A stretch of 64,000 nt of DNA from 3107 sp001483205 (lineage in GTDB: Bacteria > Pseudomonadota > Alphaproteobacteria > Rhodobacterales > Rhodobacteraceae): contig OZ219809.1 in assembly GCA_964291375.2 (NCBI GenBank), positions 2,232,001 through 2,296,000 of the forward strand. Reading direction: 5' to 3'. Under the pieces are notes generated by a model, which was not told the origin of the DNA, searched no databases, and saw nothing but the letters and a program-made list of their open reading frames with translations. The translations under genes and the position numbers were made by a program. Positions 17,637-25,854 of this stretch are shown here, in pieces. Position 1 is the first letter of the stretch, and every line of letters starts with the position of its first letter.

Positions 17637-18062
17637 GCGCGGATGGCCGGATGGCCGCGGAAGACCCATAGGACATATGGGTTTTTCGAGGAAAGTCCGG
17701 ACTCCGGGAAGCGACGGCGCCGGGTAACGCCCGGCCGGGGAAACCCGAGGGAAAGCGCCACAGAGAACAGACCGCCCAATGGCCGGGCCGGGCAACCGGT
17801 GCGCCTGTCGGGCAAGGGTGAAACGGTGGGGTAAGAGCCCACCGCGGGGCTGGCGACAGCCCCGGCACGGCAAGCCCCGCCGGGAGCAATGCCGAATAGG
17901 GACCGCACGCGCCGGGTGATGTCCGGCGCGGGGCCGCTTCGCCTAAGACGGTCCGGGTTGGCAGCCAGACCCGTCCGGCAACGGGCGGGCCAGACGAATG
18001 GTCATCGCCCCCGGTTCACTGATCCGGGGGAACAGAATCCGGCTTACAGGCCATCCGCGCGC
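17637..18062 (+). ncRNA. rnpB: RNase P RNA (bacterial type A)
   Basis: The catalytic RNA that trims tRNA 5' ends. Conserved blocks: GAGGAAAGTCCGGACTCC near the 5' end, CCACAGAGAACAGACCGCC, GGGTGAAACGGTGGGGTAAGAG (CR II/III area), AGACGAATGG, and the 3' GAACAGAATCCGGCTTAC. P1 is formed by GCGCGGATGGCC at 17637-17648 and its exact complement at 18049-18060, which fixes the ends. About 425 nt, normal for the class. Confidence 0.96.
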
Positions 18063-18075
18063 AATCCGGGGGATC

Positions 18076-18146
18076 AAGACCTCTGCATATTAAGGTGTAT
18101 CGGCGGCCAAACCGTCCGTCCGGCGCGGCCACCATACAGGGGTCTT
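18076..18146 (+). mobile_element. Short copy of the MITE-like intergenic element (71 bp)
   Basis: Left end AAGACCTCTGCATATTAAGG and right end CCATACAGGGGTCTT are inverted. The interior is only the TCGGCGGCCAAACCGTCC block and its complement; the long central part present in 200-bp copies is missing. It lies just after rnpB. Confidence 0.75.
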
Positions 18147-18240
18147 CCTTCGGCAATATGGCCCGACGACCGGATTTTGAGTCCAAGCCCCGGACCTGAT
18201 CCCGCCCGGCGGAACTGCCTGGGGCCGCGCCCCCCTTAGC

Positions 18241-18380
18241 CAGCCGGGCGCGGGTTTTGCCTCTTTTCCCGGAATGTAAGGGCTTACATTTTCGGTGAAA
18301 GCGCTTACATTCATGCAGCAGCGCCCTGAGAGGATCGGGGGCCGAACCTGTGATCAATTTTACGTCGTCACGCTATATGA
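18241..18380 (-). repeat. 140-bp composite repeat (R2), upstream of the dehydratase gene
   Basis: Its reverse complement aligns along its whole length with 29036-29180. Shared landmarks: ATATAGCG.GACG, AATTGATCACAG, CCCCCGATCCT, CTGCTGCATG.ATGTAAGC, TTTCACCGAAAATGTA, CTTACATTCCGG and AAAGAGGCAAA. It contains the perfect dyad AATGTAAG-GG-CTTACATT (18273-18290) and the operator-like TGAAAGCGCTTACA (18296-18309). With the element at 18076 it fills most of the 450-bp gap before the dehydratase. Confidence 0.75.
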
Positions 18381-18510
18381 TTGCCAACGCCGCCCGCCTG
18401 ATGTTCACTGGGACCGGCCCGGCCTGCCCCCCGACCGCCCGGCCTCAACCACCACCCCACCGGGCAGGCGCATGTCATCGACGGTGGCCGGGCCGGACAG
18501 GAAACAGGAC

Positions 18511-20310
18511 ATGGCAAGCAAAGCTGACAAGGAACACCTCCGTTCGCGCCGGTGGTTCAACGCCCCCGATGACCCGGAAATGACCGCGCTCTACCTTGAG
18601 CGCTATCTGAACTACGGACTAACGCGCGACGAGCTTCAGTCGGGCAAGCCGATCATCGGCATTGCCCAGACCGGCAGCGACCTCAGCCCGTGCAACCGCC
18701 ACCATATCGAACTCAGCAAGAGGGTGCGGGACGGGGTGGTTGCCGCCGGTGGCACGGTCATCGAGATTCCGGTGCATCCGATCCAGGAAAGCGGCAGACG
18801 CCCCACCGCCATGCTCGACCGCAACCTTGCCTATCTGTCGCTGGTCGAAAGCCTGTATGGGTATCCGATTGACGGGGTTGTGCTGAACATCGGCTGTGAC
18901 AAGACCACCCCTGCCCTGCTGATGGCGGCGGCAACCGTGAACATCCCCGCCATTGCCTTTTCCGTCGGCCCGATGCTGAACGGCTGGTTTGACGGCAGGC
19001 GCACCGGCTCGGGCACCATCATCTGGAAGGCGCGAGAGCTGCACGCCACGGGCGAGATTGATGACGCCGGATTTGCCGATCTGGTTGCCTCTGCCGCCCC
19101 GTCGGTGGGGTTCTGCAACACCATGGGCACCGCCACCACCATGAACTCGCTGGCCGAGGCGCTGGGGATGCAGCTTCCCGGCTCTGCCGCAATCCCTGCG
19201 CCGTATCGGGAGCGGGGGCAGATGGCCTATGCGACCGGTCAGAGGATCGTCGGGCTGGTGTGGGATGACCTGCGGCCAACCGATATAATGACCCGCGAAG
19301 CGTTCGGGAACGCCATCGTTGTCAACTCTGCCATCGGCGGTTCGACCAATGCGCCCATTCACCTGAATGCGATTGCCCGCCATATCGGTGTGCCGCTGGA
19401 CAATGACGACTGGCAATCTGTCGGCCACAGGATTCCGCTGCTTGTCAATCTGCAACCCGCCGGGGCGTTTCTGGGCGAAGACTATCACCGGGCGGGCGGC
19501 GTTCCGGCGGTGGTGGGCGAACTCATGCGGGCAGGTCTGTTGCCGCATCCGGGGGCGATGACGGTCAATAACCAGACCATCGGTCAGAATTGCCGCGACC
19601 GCGCCAGTGCCAATACCGATGTCATCAGGCCCGCCTGCTCTCCGCTGGTCCGGGACGCCGGTTTTATCAACCTTAAGGGCAACCTGTTCGACAGCGCAAT
19701 TATGAAGACCAGCGTGATTTCAGAGGAATTCCGCGCCAAATACCTTTCAGACCCGGATGATCCCAATGCTTTTGAAGGCCGGGCGGTGGTCTTTGACGGG
19801 CCGGAAGATTTTCGCGCCCGCATCGACGACCCGGCAGAGAATATCGACGAAACCTGCATTCTGTTCATGCGGGGGGCGGGGCCGAAAGGATACCCCGGCG
19901 GGGCCGAGGTGGTGAACATGCGCGCGCCCGCCTATTTGCTGAAACAGGGGATAACGGAACTGCCCTGTGTCGGCGACGGGCGACAGTCCGGCACGTCCGG
20001 GTCGCCCTCGATCCTCAACGCGACTCCGGAGGCGGCGGATGGCGGCGGCCTTGCCCTTTTGCGGAACGGTGATCGGGTTCGGGTTGATCTGGGCACCTGC
20101 CGCGCCGATATGCTTGTCGATGAGGCAGAGCTGGCAAGGCGGCGGGCAGCCCTGGCGGAAAAGGGCGGGTATCACGGGCCTGCCAGCCAATCCCCGTGGC
20201 AGCAGTATTTCCGCGAACTGGTGCAGCCCTTTGATCAGGGTATGACACTGCGGGATGCGCCGGAATACCGCGATATTGCCCGCAGGCAACACCCCAGGAC
20301 CAATCACTGA
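18511..20310 (+). CDS. IlvD/Edd-family dehydratase, sugar-acid type
   Basis: A 599-residue Fe-S dehydratase that removes water from dihydroxy acids. Start at the ATG before ASKADKEHLRSRRWF, with AGGAAACAGGAC upstream; a longer frame back to 18295 runs through repeat DNA and is rejected. Family motifs: SDLSPCNRHH (first Fe-S Cys region), NIGCDKTTPALLMA, SVGFCNTMGTATTMNS and GGSTNAPIHL. The overall pattern (RSRRWF start, NTDVIRPACSPLV) fits L-arabonate/xylonate-type dehydratases rather than branched-chain IlvD. Three gene remnants of a sugar-acid pathway follow on the same strand, so it may be the survivor of a decayed operon. An operator-like palindrome lies about 200 bp upstream. Confidence 0.85.
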   Translation: MASKADKEHLRSRRWFNAPDDPEMTALYLERYLNYGLTRDELQSGKPIIGIAQTGSDLSPCNRHHIELSKRVRDGVVAAGGTVIEIPVHPIQESGRRPTAMLDRNLAYLSLVESLYGYPIDGVVLNIGCDKTTPALLMAAATVNIPAIAFSVGPMLNGWFDGRRTGSGTIIWKARELHATGEIDDAGFADLVASAAPSVGFCNTMGTATTMNSLAEALGMQLPGSAAIPAPYRERGQMAYATGQRIVGLVWDDLRPTDIMTREAFGNAIVVNSAIGGSTNAPIHLNAIARHIGVPLDNDDWQSVGHRIPLLVNLQPAGAFLGEDYHRAGGVPAVVGELMRAGLLPHPGAMTVNNQTIGQNCRDRASANTDVIRPACSPLVRDAGFINLKGNLFDSAIMKTSVISEEFRAKYLSDPDDPNAFEGRAVVFDGPEDFRARIDDPAENIDETCILFMRGAGPKGYPGGAEVVNMRAPAYLLKQGITELPCVGDGRQSGTSGSPSILNATPEAADGGGLALLRNGDRVRVDLGTCRADMLVDEAELARRRAALAEKGGYHGPASQSPWQQYFRELVQPFDQGMTLRDAPEYRDIARRQHPRTNH

Positions 20311-20458
20311 GACCTCTCGCATGATGGCGCAATGGCAACGGCTTCTGGTGGATCAGACGGGGGTGAGGAACCTTTTCGACATCCGCATTTCGATGAGTGT
20401 ATCGGCGGCGGGGCATGACACGGGCTGCGTATCGACAACCGGAAAAAGGGAGAGAACA

Positions 20459-20760
20459 ATGCGGGCAGGCGTTATCAGCCTTGGCGACATGGGGCCGGGT
20501 CTGGCAAAGCATTTGCTGGCCAAATCGACCGGAAATTTGAAGGCACCGGCAGCCATATCGCAACAATGCACAAAGACCTCACGATCTCGATGAACCTGGG
20601 CGAGCAACTGGGGGTGCCGCTTCATACCGCGGCAGCGGCGATGCAGATTTTCCACGCCGGAAAGACCAGATACCCCGACGGCGACAACCGGGCCTGCACC
20701 CGCGTGATCGAACAGATCATCGGGGCGGAGCTTCATCGCAAACAGGCGGTGCAACTGTGA
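20459..20760 (+). pseudogene. Remnant of a 3-hydroxyisobutyrate/tartronate-semialdehyde-type dehydrogenase
   Basis: Starts with a good Shine-Dalgarno (GGGAGAG) and MRAGVISLGDMGPGLAKHLL, a beta-hydroxyacid dehydrogenase Rossmann start (normally GxGxMG; the first Gly is Ser-Leu-Gly here). The frame then changes near 20535 and continues as KFEGTGSHIATMHKDLTISM ... ending RVIEQIIGAELHRKQAVQL. That is the family's C-terminal NAD-binding-11 segment. About 190 central residues are missing, so this is an internal-deletion pseudogene. Confidence 0.75.
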
Positions 20761-20933
20761 GGCTCGGGGTCATCTGCGACGGGATCAGCCGTGATTTGAG
20801 GCGCGCGGTTGACGTGATGGATGAATTCGGCCTGGAATATGCCGAATTGCAATTCGTCGGTGACAAGGAGGTCGGCAACCACTCGGCCCGCGAGATCGAC
20901 ACGCTGTTGAGGGATCACGGCAAGACGGGTTGA
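20757..20933 (+). pseudogene. N-terminal remnant of a sugar-phosphate isomerase/epimerase (TIM-barrel)
   Basis: A GTG overlapping the previous stop opens 58 codons: VRLGVICDGISRDL and VMDEFGLEYAELQFVGDKEVG, the usual first strands of AP-endonuclease-2-like isomerases/epimerases, where about 270 residues are expected. The frame stops at GKTG. The rest of the gene is gone. Confidence 0.6.
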
Positions 20934-21004
20934 GTGCCCTGCGGGTCATCGAGGCGATCAAACGCGCCGCGCAAAGCCGTAAGCACGAGGGTGTCAGGCT
21001 ATAG
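20933..21004 (+). pseudogene. C-terminal remnant, probably a Gfo/Idh/MocA-type oxidoreductase
   Basis: The frame SALRVIEAIKRAAQSRKHEG-VRL-stop fits the last helix of Gfo/Idh/MocA oxidoreductases (VIEAI..SA..G). It abuts the truncated isomerase with no space for the remainder, so a deletion probably joined the two genes. The call rests on about 20 residues. Confidence 0.4.
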
Positions 21005-21055
21005 CCACGCTACACCCCTACCGACCGGACATCATGCAGAGGGGCCTTACGCCGC

Positions 21056-22024
21056 TCACGCCTCTTTGCTGTAGGGGATGCCGCCCGCCGCAGGCGGGAT
21101 CGCCTTGCCGACAAACCCGGCCAGAATGATCACCGTCAGGATATAGGGCAGCGCATCCATCAGTTGCACCGGAATGGTAATACCGCCCAGGCTCAGGTTC
21201 TGATAGCGCACCGCGACCGCCTCCAGAAACCCGAACAGCAGGCAGGCCCCGAGCGCCTGCCACGGCCGCCACTTGGCAAAGATAAGCGCCGCCAGCGCGA
21301 TAAACCCCCGCCCCGCCGTCATGTCCTTGACGAACCCCGCCTGCAAGGCCGTCGCCATGTGGCTGCCCGCAATCCCGCACAAGACGCCGCAAATCGCCAC
21401 CGCCATATAGCGCAGGCGGATCACAGACACCCCGGCGGTATCGACCGCCCCCGGATTTTCACCGACCGCGCGCAGCCGCAGGCCGAGCCGTGTCCGGTAG
21501 AGCACCCACCAGGTCAGCGGCACGGCGAGAACGGCGATATAGACCAACAGCGTATGCCCGGACACAAACCCCGAATAGACCGGTCCCAGAACCGGCGTAT
21601 CGGCCAGCGCCCTGGCAAACGGCAGATCAACCGGGGTGAACCGCGCCCCTGCCTGAAGCGACGGCGTGCGCCCGCCCTGACCAAACCAGCTTTGGGCGAC
21701 AAGAACCGTCATCCCGGCGGCCAGGAAATTGATCGCCACCCCGGAAATCAACTGGTTGCCCCGGAAGGTGATCGAGGCAACCCCGTGCAGCCCGCTCAGT
21801 GCCAGCGCCGAGACAACCCCCGCCAGCAGCCCCAGCCAGGCAGAGCCGCTTGCCACCGCCACCGCCGCCGAAAAGAACGCCGCCGTCAGCATCTTGCCCT
21901 CAAGACCGATGTCAAAAATCCCGGCGCGTTCGGAATACAACCCGGCAAGACAGGCCAGCAAGAGCGGCGTTGCCAGCCGGACGGAAGAATTGAGAATCTC
22001 GATAATCGTCGAGGCGTCCATCAC
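21056..22024 (-). CDS. Nucleoside-type ABC transporter permease 2 (BMP family)
   Basis: A 322-residue inner-membrane protein of the branched-chain-amino-acid/BMP permease family (YufQ-like). Landmarks: ATPLLLACLAGLYSERAGIFDIGLEGKM near the N-terminus (read in parts: LYSERAGIFDIGLEG) and VGENPGAVDTAGVS in the cytoplasmic coupling loop. Its start overlaps the previous permease by 4 bp. It ends next to an element remnant (CATCATGCAGAGGGGCC) at about 21031-21047. Confidence 0.9.
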   Translation of the reverse strand: MMDASTIIEILNSSVRLATPLLLACLAGLYSERAGIFDIGLEGKMLTAAFFSAAVAVASGSAWLGLLAGVVSALALSGLHGVASITFRGNQLISGVAINFLAAGMTVLVAQSWFGQGGRTPSLQAGARFTPVDLPFARALADTPVLGPVYSGFVSGHTLLVYIAVLAVPLTWWVLYRTRLGLRLRAVGENPGAVDTAGVSVIRLRYMAVAICGVLCGIAGSHMATALQAGFVKDMTAGRGFIALAALIFAKWRPWQALGACLLFGFLEAVAVRYQNLSLGGITIPVQLMDALPYILTVIILAGFVGKAIPPAAGGIPYSKEA

Positions 22025-23139
22025 CCTTTCCCCTGTCGTTCCGGTGCTTCGCGAAGGGTATGCGCCACGTCACGGACAAACCCGATGCCCCCGCGCACCA
22101 TATTGTCGAGCGCGCCGGTGAACAGGATCACCAGCGCCTGAATGACGACAATCAGCTCTCGCGGAATGCTGGTCCAGAGCGCAAGCTCTGCCCCGCCCTG
22201 AAACAGAAAACCGAACAAAAGCGCGGCAAGGATCACCCCCACCGGGTGTGACCGCCCCATCAGCGCCACCGCAATGCCGATGAACCCGGCCCCCTCGGTG
22301 GCGTTCAGAACCAGCCGCTCGGCCTCTCCCATCACGTTGTTGATCGCCATACAACCGGACAGGCCACCGGAAATCAGCATCGCGACCATGATCATCCGGG
22401 TGGGTGAAATGCCCGCATAAGACGCGGCGGTTTCGGAATTGCCGTAAGCCCTGAGCGCAAATCCCAGCCGTGTGCGCCACATCAGCAGCCAGACGCCGAA
22501 ACAGGCGGCGAGCGCGACGATCAGGCTGACATTGACCGGGGCGGATTTGGCGAACCCGATGCCAAAGACCGCAAACAAATCCGCCAGCGTCGGCAGATGT
22601 GTGCTCCCGGGGAATTGCGCCGTCGCCGGGTCCATGCTGTCCGGCGGGCGCAGCGCATTGACCAGCAGATAGTTCAGCAGCGCGGCGGCGATGAAATTGA
22701 ACATGATTGTGGTGATCACCACATGGCTGCCGCGCCGGGCCTGAAGCCAGGCCGGAAGCGCCGCCCAGGCCGCGCCGAAAATAAACGCCGCCAGCATCGC
22801 CACCGGCAGCGCCAGGATCCAGTGTGGCAGAGGCAGATACAGACAGGCCAGCGCCAGCCCCAGGCCGCCGACCATCGCCTGCCCCTCACCGCCGATATTG
22901 AACAGCCGGGCCTGAAAAGCGACCGAGACCGCAAGGCCGGTAAAGATGAAATTGGTGGTGTAATAGAGCGTATAGCCCCAGCCATAAGAGGAACCGAGCG
23001 CCCCGGAAACCATCGTTTGCAGGGCCAGCACCGGGTCTTCGCCGATGGCCAGGATGACCAGCGCCGAGATCACCGCCGCCAGCAGCAGCGAGACCACCGG
23101 CACCACAATCACATCCACCCATTGCGGCAATTCCCTCAT
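22021..23139 (-). CDS. Nucleoside-type ABC transporter permease 1 (BMP family)
   Basis: A 372-residue polytopic membrane protein, YufP-like. Landmarks: LFNIGGEGQAMVGGLG, the family signature near residue 105, and ALRAYGNSETAASYAGIS in the coupling loop. It overlaps the ATPase and the second permease by 4 bp on either side. The two permeases form the membrane channel of the importer. Confidence 0.9.
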   Translation of the reverse strand: MRELPQWVDVIVVPVVSLLLAAVISALVILAIGEDPVLALQTMVSGALGSSYGWGYTLYYTTNFIFTGLAVSVAFQARLFNIGGEGQAMVGGLGLALACLYLPLPHWILALPVAMLAAFIFGAAWAALPAWLQARRGSHVVITTIMFNFIAAALLNYLLVNALRPPDSMDPATAQFPGSTHLPTLADLFAVFGIGFAKSAPVNVSLIVALAACFGVWLLMWRTRLGFALRAYGNSETAASYAGISPTRMIMVAMLISGGLSGCMAINNVMGEAERLVLNATEGAGFIGIAVALMGRSHPVGVILAALLFGFLFQGGAELALWTSIPRELIVVIQALVILFTGALDNMVRGGIGFVRDVAHTLREAPERQGKG

Positions 23140-24698
23140 GCCGGGCCTCCCTGCGCCACACCCGCCATCAGCAGGCCGAGCTCTTTCTCATCGGTGGCAG
23201 CGGCCTGCCGTTCGCCCATGATCCGGCCGTCAAACATCACCACCACCCGGTCCGAAAGCGAAAGCACCTCTTCCAGCTCCACCGACACCAGCAGGATGGC
23301 CTTGCCCGCGTCGCGCAGGGCGATGATGCGCCGGTGGATGAACTCGATTGCGCCTATATCGACGCCGCGCGTCGGCTGGCCCACCAACAGGATGTCCGGG
23401 TCGCTCTCGATTTCCCGCGCGATCACCAGCTTTTGCTGATTGCCGCCCGAAAAGCTCCCGGCGGGCAGCCACGGATCGGCGGGGCGCACGTCAAACCGCC
23501 TGATCCGGCCTTCGGTCTTCTGTCGCAACGCGGCGTTGTCGATGAAAGCCCCGCGCCGGTATTCGGGCCTGTCGTGATAGCCGAGGCCCATGTTTTCCCA
23601 GGCGTGGAAGGCCATGATCAGCCCCTCCCGGTGGCGGTCTTCGGGCACATGGGCGATCCCGGCCCGCCGCCGTGCGCCCCCGTCCGCGCCGGGGCCGGAC
23701 AGAGGCACCCGTTTGCCGCCGATACAGAGCGTGCCGGTTGCCTCTGCATAGCCGCCAAGCGCGCGCAAAAGCTCGGTCTGGCCATTGCCCGCCACGCCCG
23801 CAATACCGACGATCTCGCCCGCGCGAACGTTCAGGCTTATTCCCTTCACCCGCTCGACCCCGCTGTCGTCGGTGACCCGCAGGTTTTCGATCTCAAGCAG
23901 CGGTTTGCCGGGGCGGGCGGGGTTTTTCTCAAGCCGCATCAAAACCTTGCGCCCGACCATATATTCCGCCAGCTCCTCCGGCCCGGTCTCTGCCGTTTTC
24001 AGGGTGGCCGTCATTTCGCCCCGCCGCATAACGCTGACGGTATCGGTGATGTCCATGATCTCGCGCAGCTTGTGGGTGATCAGGATCACCGTTTTGCCCT
24101 CTTCGCGCAGCCGCGCCAGAATGCGGAAAAGCTGGTCCGCCTCGCCGGGGGTCAGAACGCCCGTCGGTTCATCCAGAATCAGGATGTCGGCGTTGCGGTA
24201 AAGCGCCTTGAGGATTTCGACCCGCTGCTGATGGCCGACGCTCAGGTCGCCGACCACGGCGTCGGGATCGACCTGCAACTCATATTCCTCTTCCAGACGC
24301 AACAATTCCCGGCGCGCCCGGCGCAGCGACGGACGCAAAAGCGCGCCCTCTTCCGCGCCGAGAATGACATTTTCCAGCACGGTGAACGGCTCCACCAGCT
24401 TGAAATGCTGAAACACCATGCCGATGCCCGCGGTGATTGCCGCCTGGCTGTCGGGGATGGCCGTTCGCCTGCCGTGGATCAGGATTTCACCGGCATCAGC
24501 CCGGTAAAAGCCGAACAGAATCGACATCAGCGTGGATTTTCCCGCGCCGTTTTCGCCGATAATGCCGTGGATGGTTCCGGGCCGGACAGAGATCGAAATG
24601 TCCCTGTTGGCCTGCACCGGGCCGAAAGACTTGGAAATGCCGCGCAACTCGATCGCGGGGGCGGTTTGCCCCCGCGTCGCCGCCCCCGGCGTGCTCAT
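23136..24698 (-). CDS. Nucleoside-type ABC transporter ATP-binding protein (two ABC domains)
   Basis: A 520-residue protein with two tandem nucleotide-binding domains. The first has Walker A GENGAGKST (about residue 52), signature LSVGHQQRVEI and Walker B ILILDEPT. The second has GVAGNGQTELLRAL in place of Walker A, signature SGGNQQKLVIAREI and DILLVGQPTRGVD. The degenerate second Walker A and the QPTRGVD Walker B are normal for YufO-like members. It energises the importer formed by the permeases at 21056 and 22021. Confidence 0.93.
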   Translation of the reverse strand: MSTPGAATRGQTAPAIELRGISKSFGPVQANRDISISVRPGTIHGIIGENGAGKSTLMSILFGFYRADAGEILIHGRRTAIPDSQAAITAGIGMVFQHFKLVEPFTVLENVILGAEEGALLRPSLRRARRELLRLEEEYELQVDPDAVVGDLSVGHQQRVEILKALYRNADILILDEPTGVLTPGEADQLFRILARLREEGKTVILITHKLREIMDITDTVSVMRRGEMTATLKTAETGPEELAEYMVGRKVLMRLEKNPARPGKPLLEIENLRVTDDSGVERVKGISLNVRAGEIVGIAGVAGNGQTELLRALGGYAEATGTLCIGGKRVPLSGPGADGGARRRAGIAHVPEDRHREGLIMAFHAWENMGLGYHDRPEYRRGAFIDNAALRQKTEGRIRRFDVRPADPWLPAGSFSGGNQQKLVIAREIESDPDILLVGQPTRGVDIGAIEFIHRRIIALRDAGKAILLVSVELEEVLSLSDRVVVMFDGRIMGERQAAATDEKELGLLMAGVAQGGPA

Positions 24699-24701
24699 GG
24701 C

Positions 24702-25694
24702 CTACTCCACCGGGCAGGCGTTGTCGCTCATATAGTCATGGACGACCAGCGCGCCGCCCGCGATGCTGTCGGTCGCCTCATCGACGGTGGCCTGCATATC
24801 GGCGGTGATCAGGGCCTCATTGTGTTCGTCAAGCGCATAGCCGACGCCGCCATTCGCAAGCCCCATGACGAAAAAGCCGGACTCGACCGCCTTTCCCTGG
24901 CTGAGCGCGTTGTAAACCGCGTTATCAACCCGTTTGAGCATCGAGGTCAGAACCTTGCCCGGATGCAGGTGATTCTGGTTGCTGTCCACACCGATGGACA
25001 GGATGCCCTCATCCGCCGCCGTTTGCAGCACACCGACACCGGTGCCGCCCGCCGCCGCATAGATGACATCCGCACCCTGGGCGATCTGGGCGCGCGCCAG
25101 TTCCGAGCCTTTCACCGGGTCGTTCCAGGCCGCCGGTGTGGTGCCGGTCATGTTCTGGATGATGACCGCATCCGGGTTGACCGCCCTTGCCCCCTGCACA
25201 TAGCCACAGGCGAATTTGCGGATCAGCGGAATGTCCATGCCGCCGATGAACCCGACGGTGCCCGAACGCGACGCCATCGCCGCCAATATGCCGACCAGAT
25301 AAGAGCCTTCATGCTCCTGAAACACCACCGAGCGCACGTTTGGCTGCTCAACCACCATGTCGATGATGACGAATTTGGTGTCCGGGTAATCGGGGGCCAC
25401 CTCGTTCAGCACGTTTCCGAAGGCGAAACCGGTCATCACGATGGGGTTAGAGCCGGTTTCCGCCAGCCGCCGCAGGGCCTGTTCGCGCTGTGCTTCCGAC
25501 TGCATTTCAATCTCGCGATAGCTGCCGCCGGTTTCGCTGACCCAGCGTTGCGCCCCGCTATAGGCGGCCTCGTTGAACGATTTGTCAAACTTGCCGCCAA
25601 GGTCGAAAACCAGGGCCGGATCGGCCCCTGCCGCCCCCGCCATGCCAAGCCCCGCCACGAAGGCCATCACCCGCCAGTTCGTCAGTTTCGCCAT
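24702..25694 (-). CDS. BMP-family substrate-binding protein
   Basis: 330 residues with a Sec signal peptide (VMAFVAGLGMAGAAGA, cleaved about residue 24) and no lipobox Cys. The mature start is DPALVFDLGGKFDKSFNEAAYSG, read as the BMP pattern GGKFDKSFNEAA. Later come GFIGGMDIPLIRKF and GADVIYAAAGGTGVGVLQ. BMP proteins bind purine nucleosides or related compounds. It is first gene of the four-gene operon, 3 bp before the ATPase. Confidence 0.9.
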   Translation of the reverse strand: MAKLTNWRVMAFVAGLGMAGAAGADPALVFDLGGKFDKSFNEAAYSGAQRWVSETGGSYREIEMQSEAQREQALRRLAETGSNPIVMTGFAFGNVLNEVAPDYPDTKFVIIDMVVEQPNVRSVVFQEHEGSYLVGILAAMASRSGTVGFIGGMDIPLIRKFACGYVQGARAVNPDAVIIQNMTGTTPAAWNDPVKGSELARAQIAQGADVIYAAAGGTGVGVLQTAADEGILSIGVDSNQNHLHPGKVLTSMLKRVDNAVYNALSQGKAVESGFFVMGLANGGVGYALDEHNEALITADMQATVDEATDSIAGGALVVHDYMSDNACPVE

Positions 25695-25854
25695 AAGTCC
25701 TCTCCCAAGGTTGATATTCGCCGGATTGCCCGGGGAAAGCCCCCCTGCGGGTGCCCCCGGACAAACGGTTCTGCCAGCAGCCTAACGCGCATCCGGGCGA
25801 TTGGAAACCCGCATGTTGATGGTGCAGCCGCTGATGATCAACCCGGTCGCGGCG

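Noticed and set aside
18295..18510. N-terminal extension of the dehydratase
   Set aside because: The extra 72 codons are made of R2 repeat DNA, and the family starts at MASK with a good ribosome-binding site.
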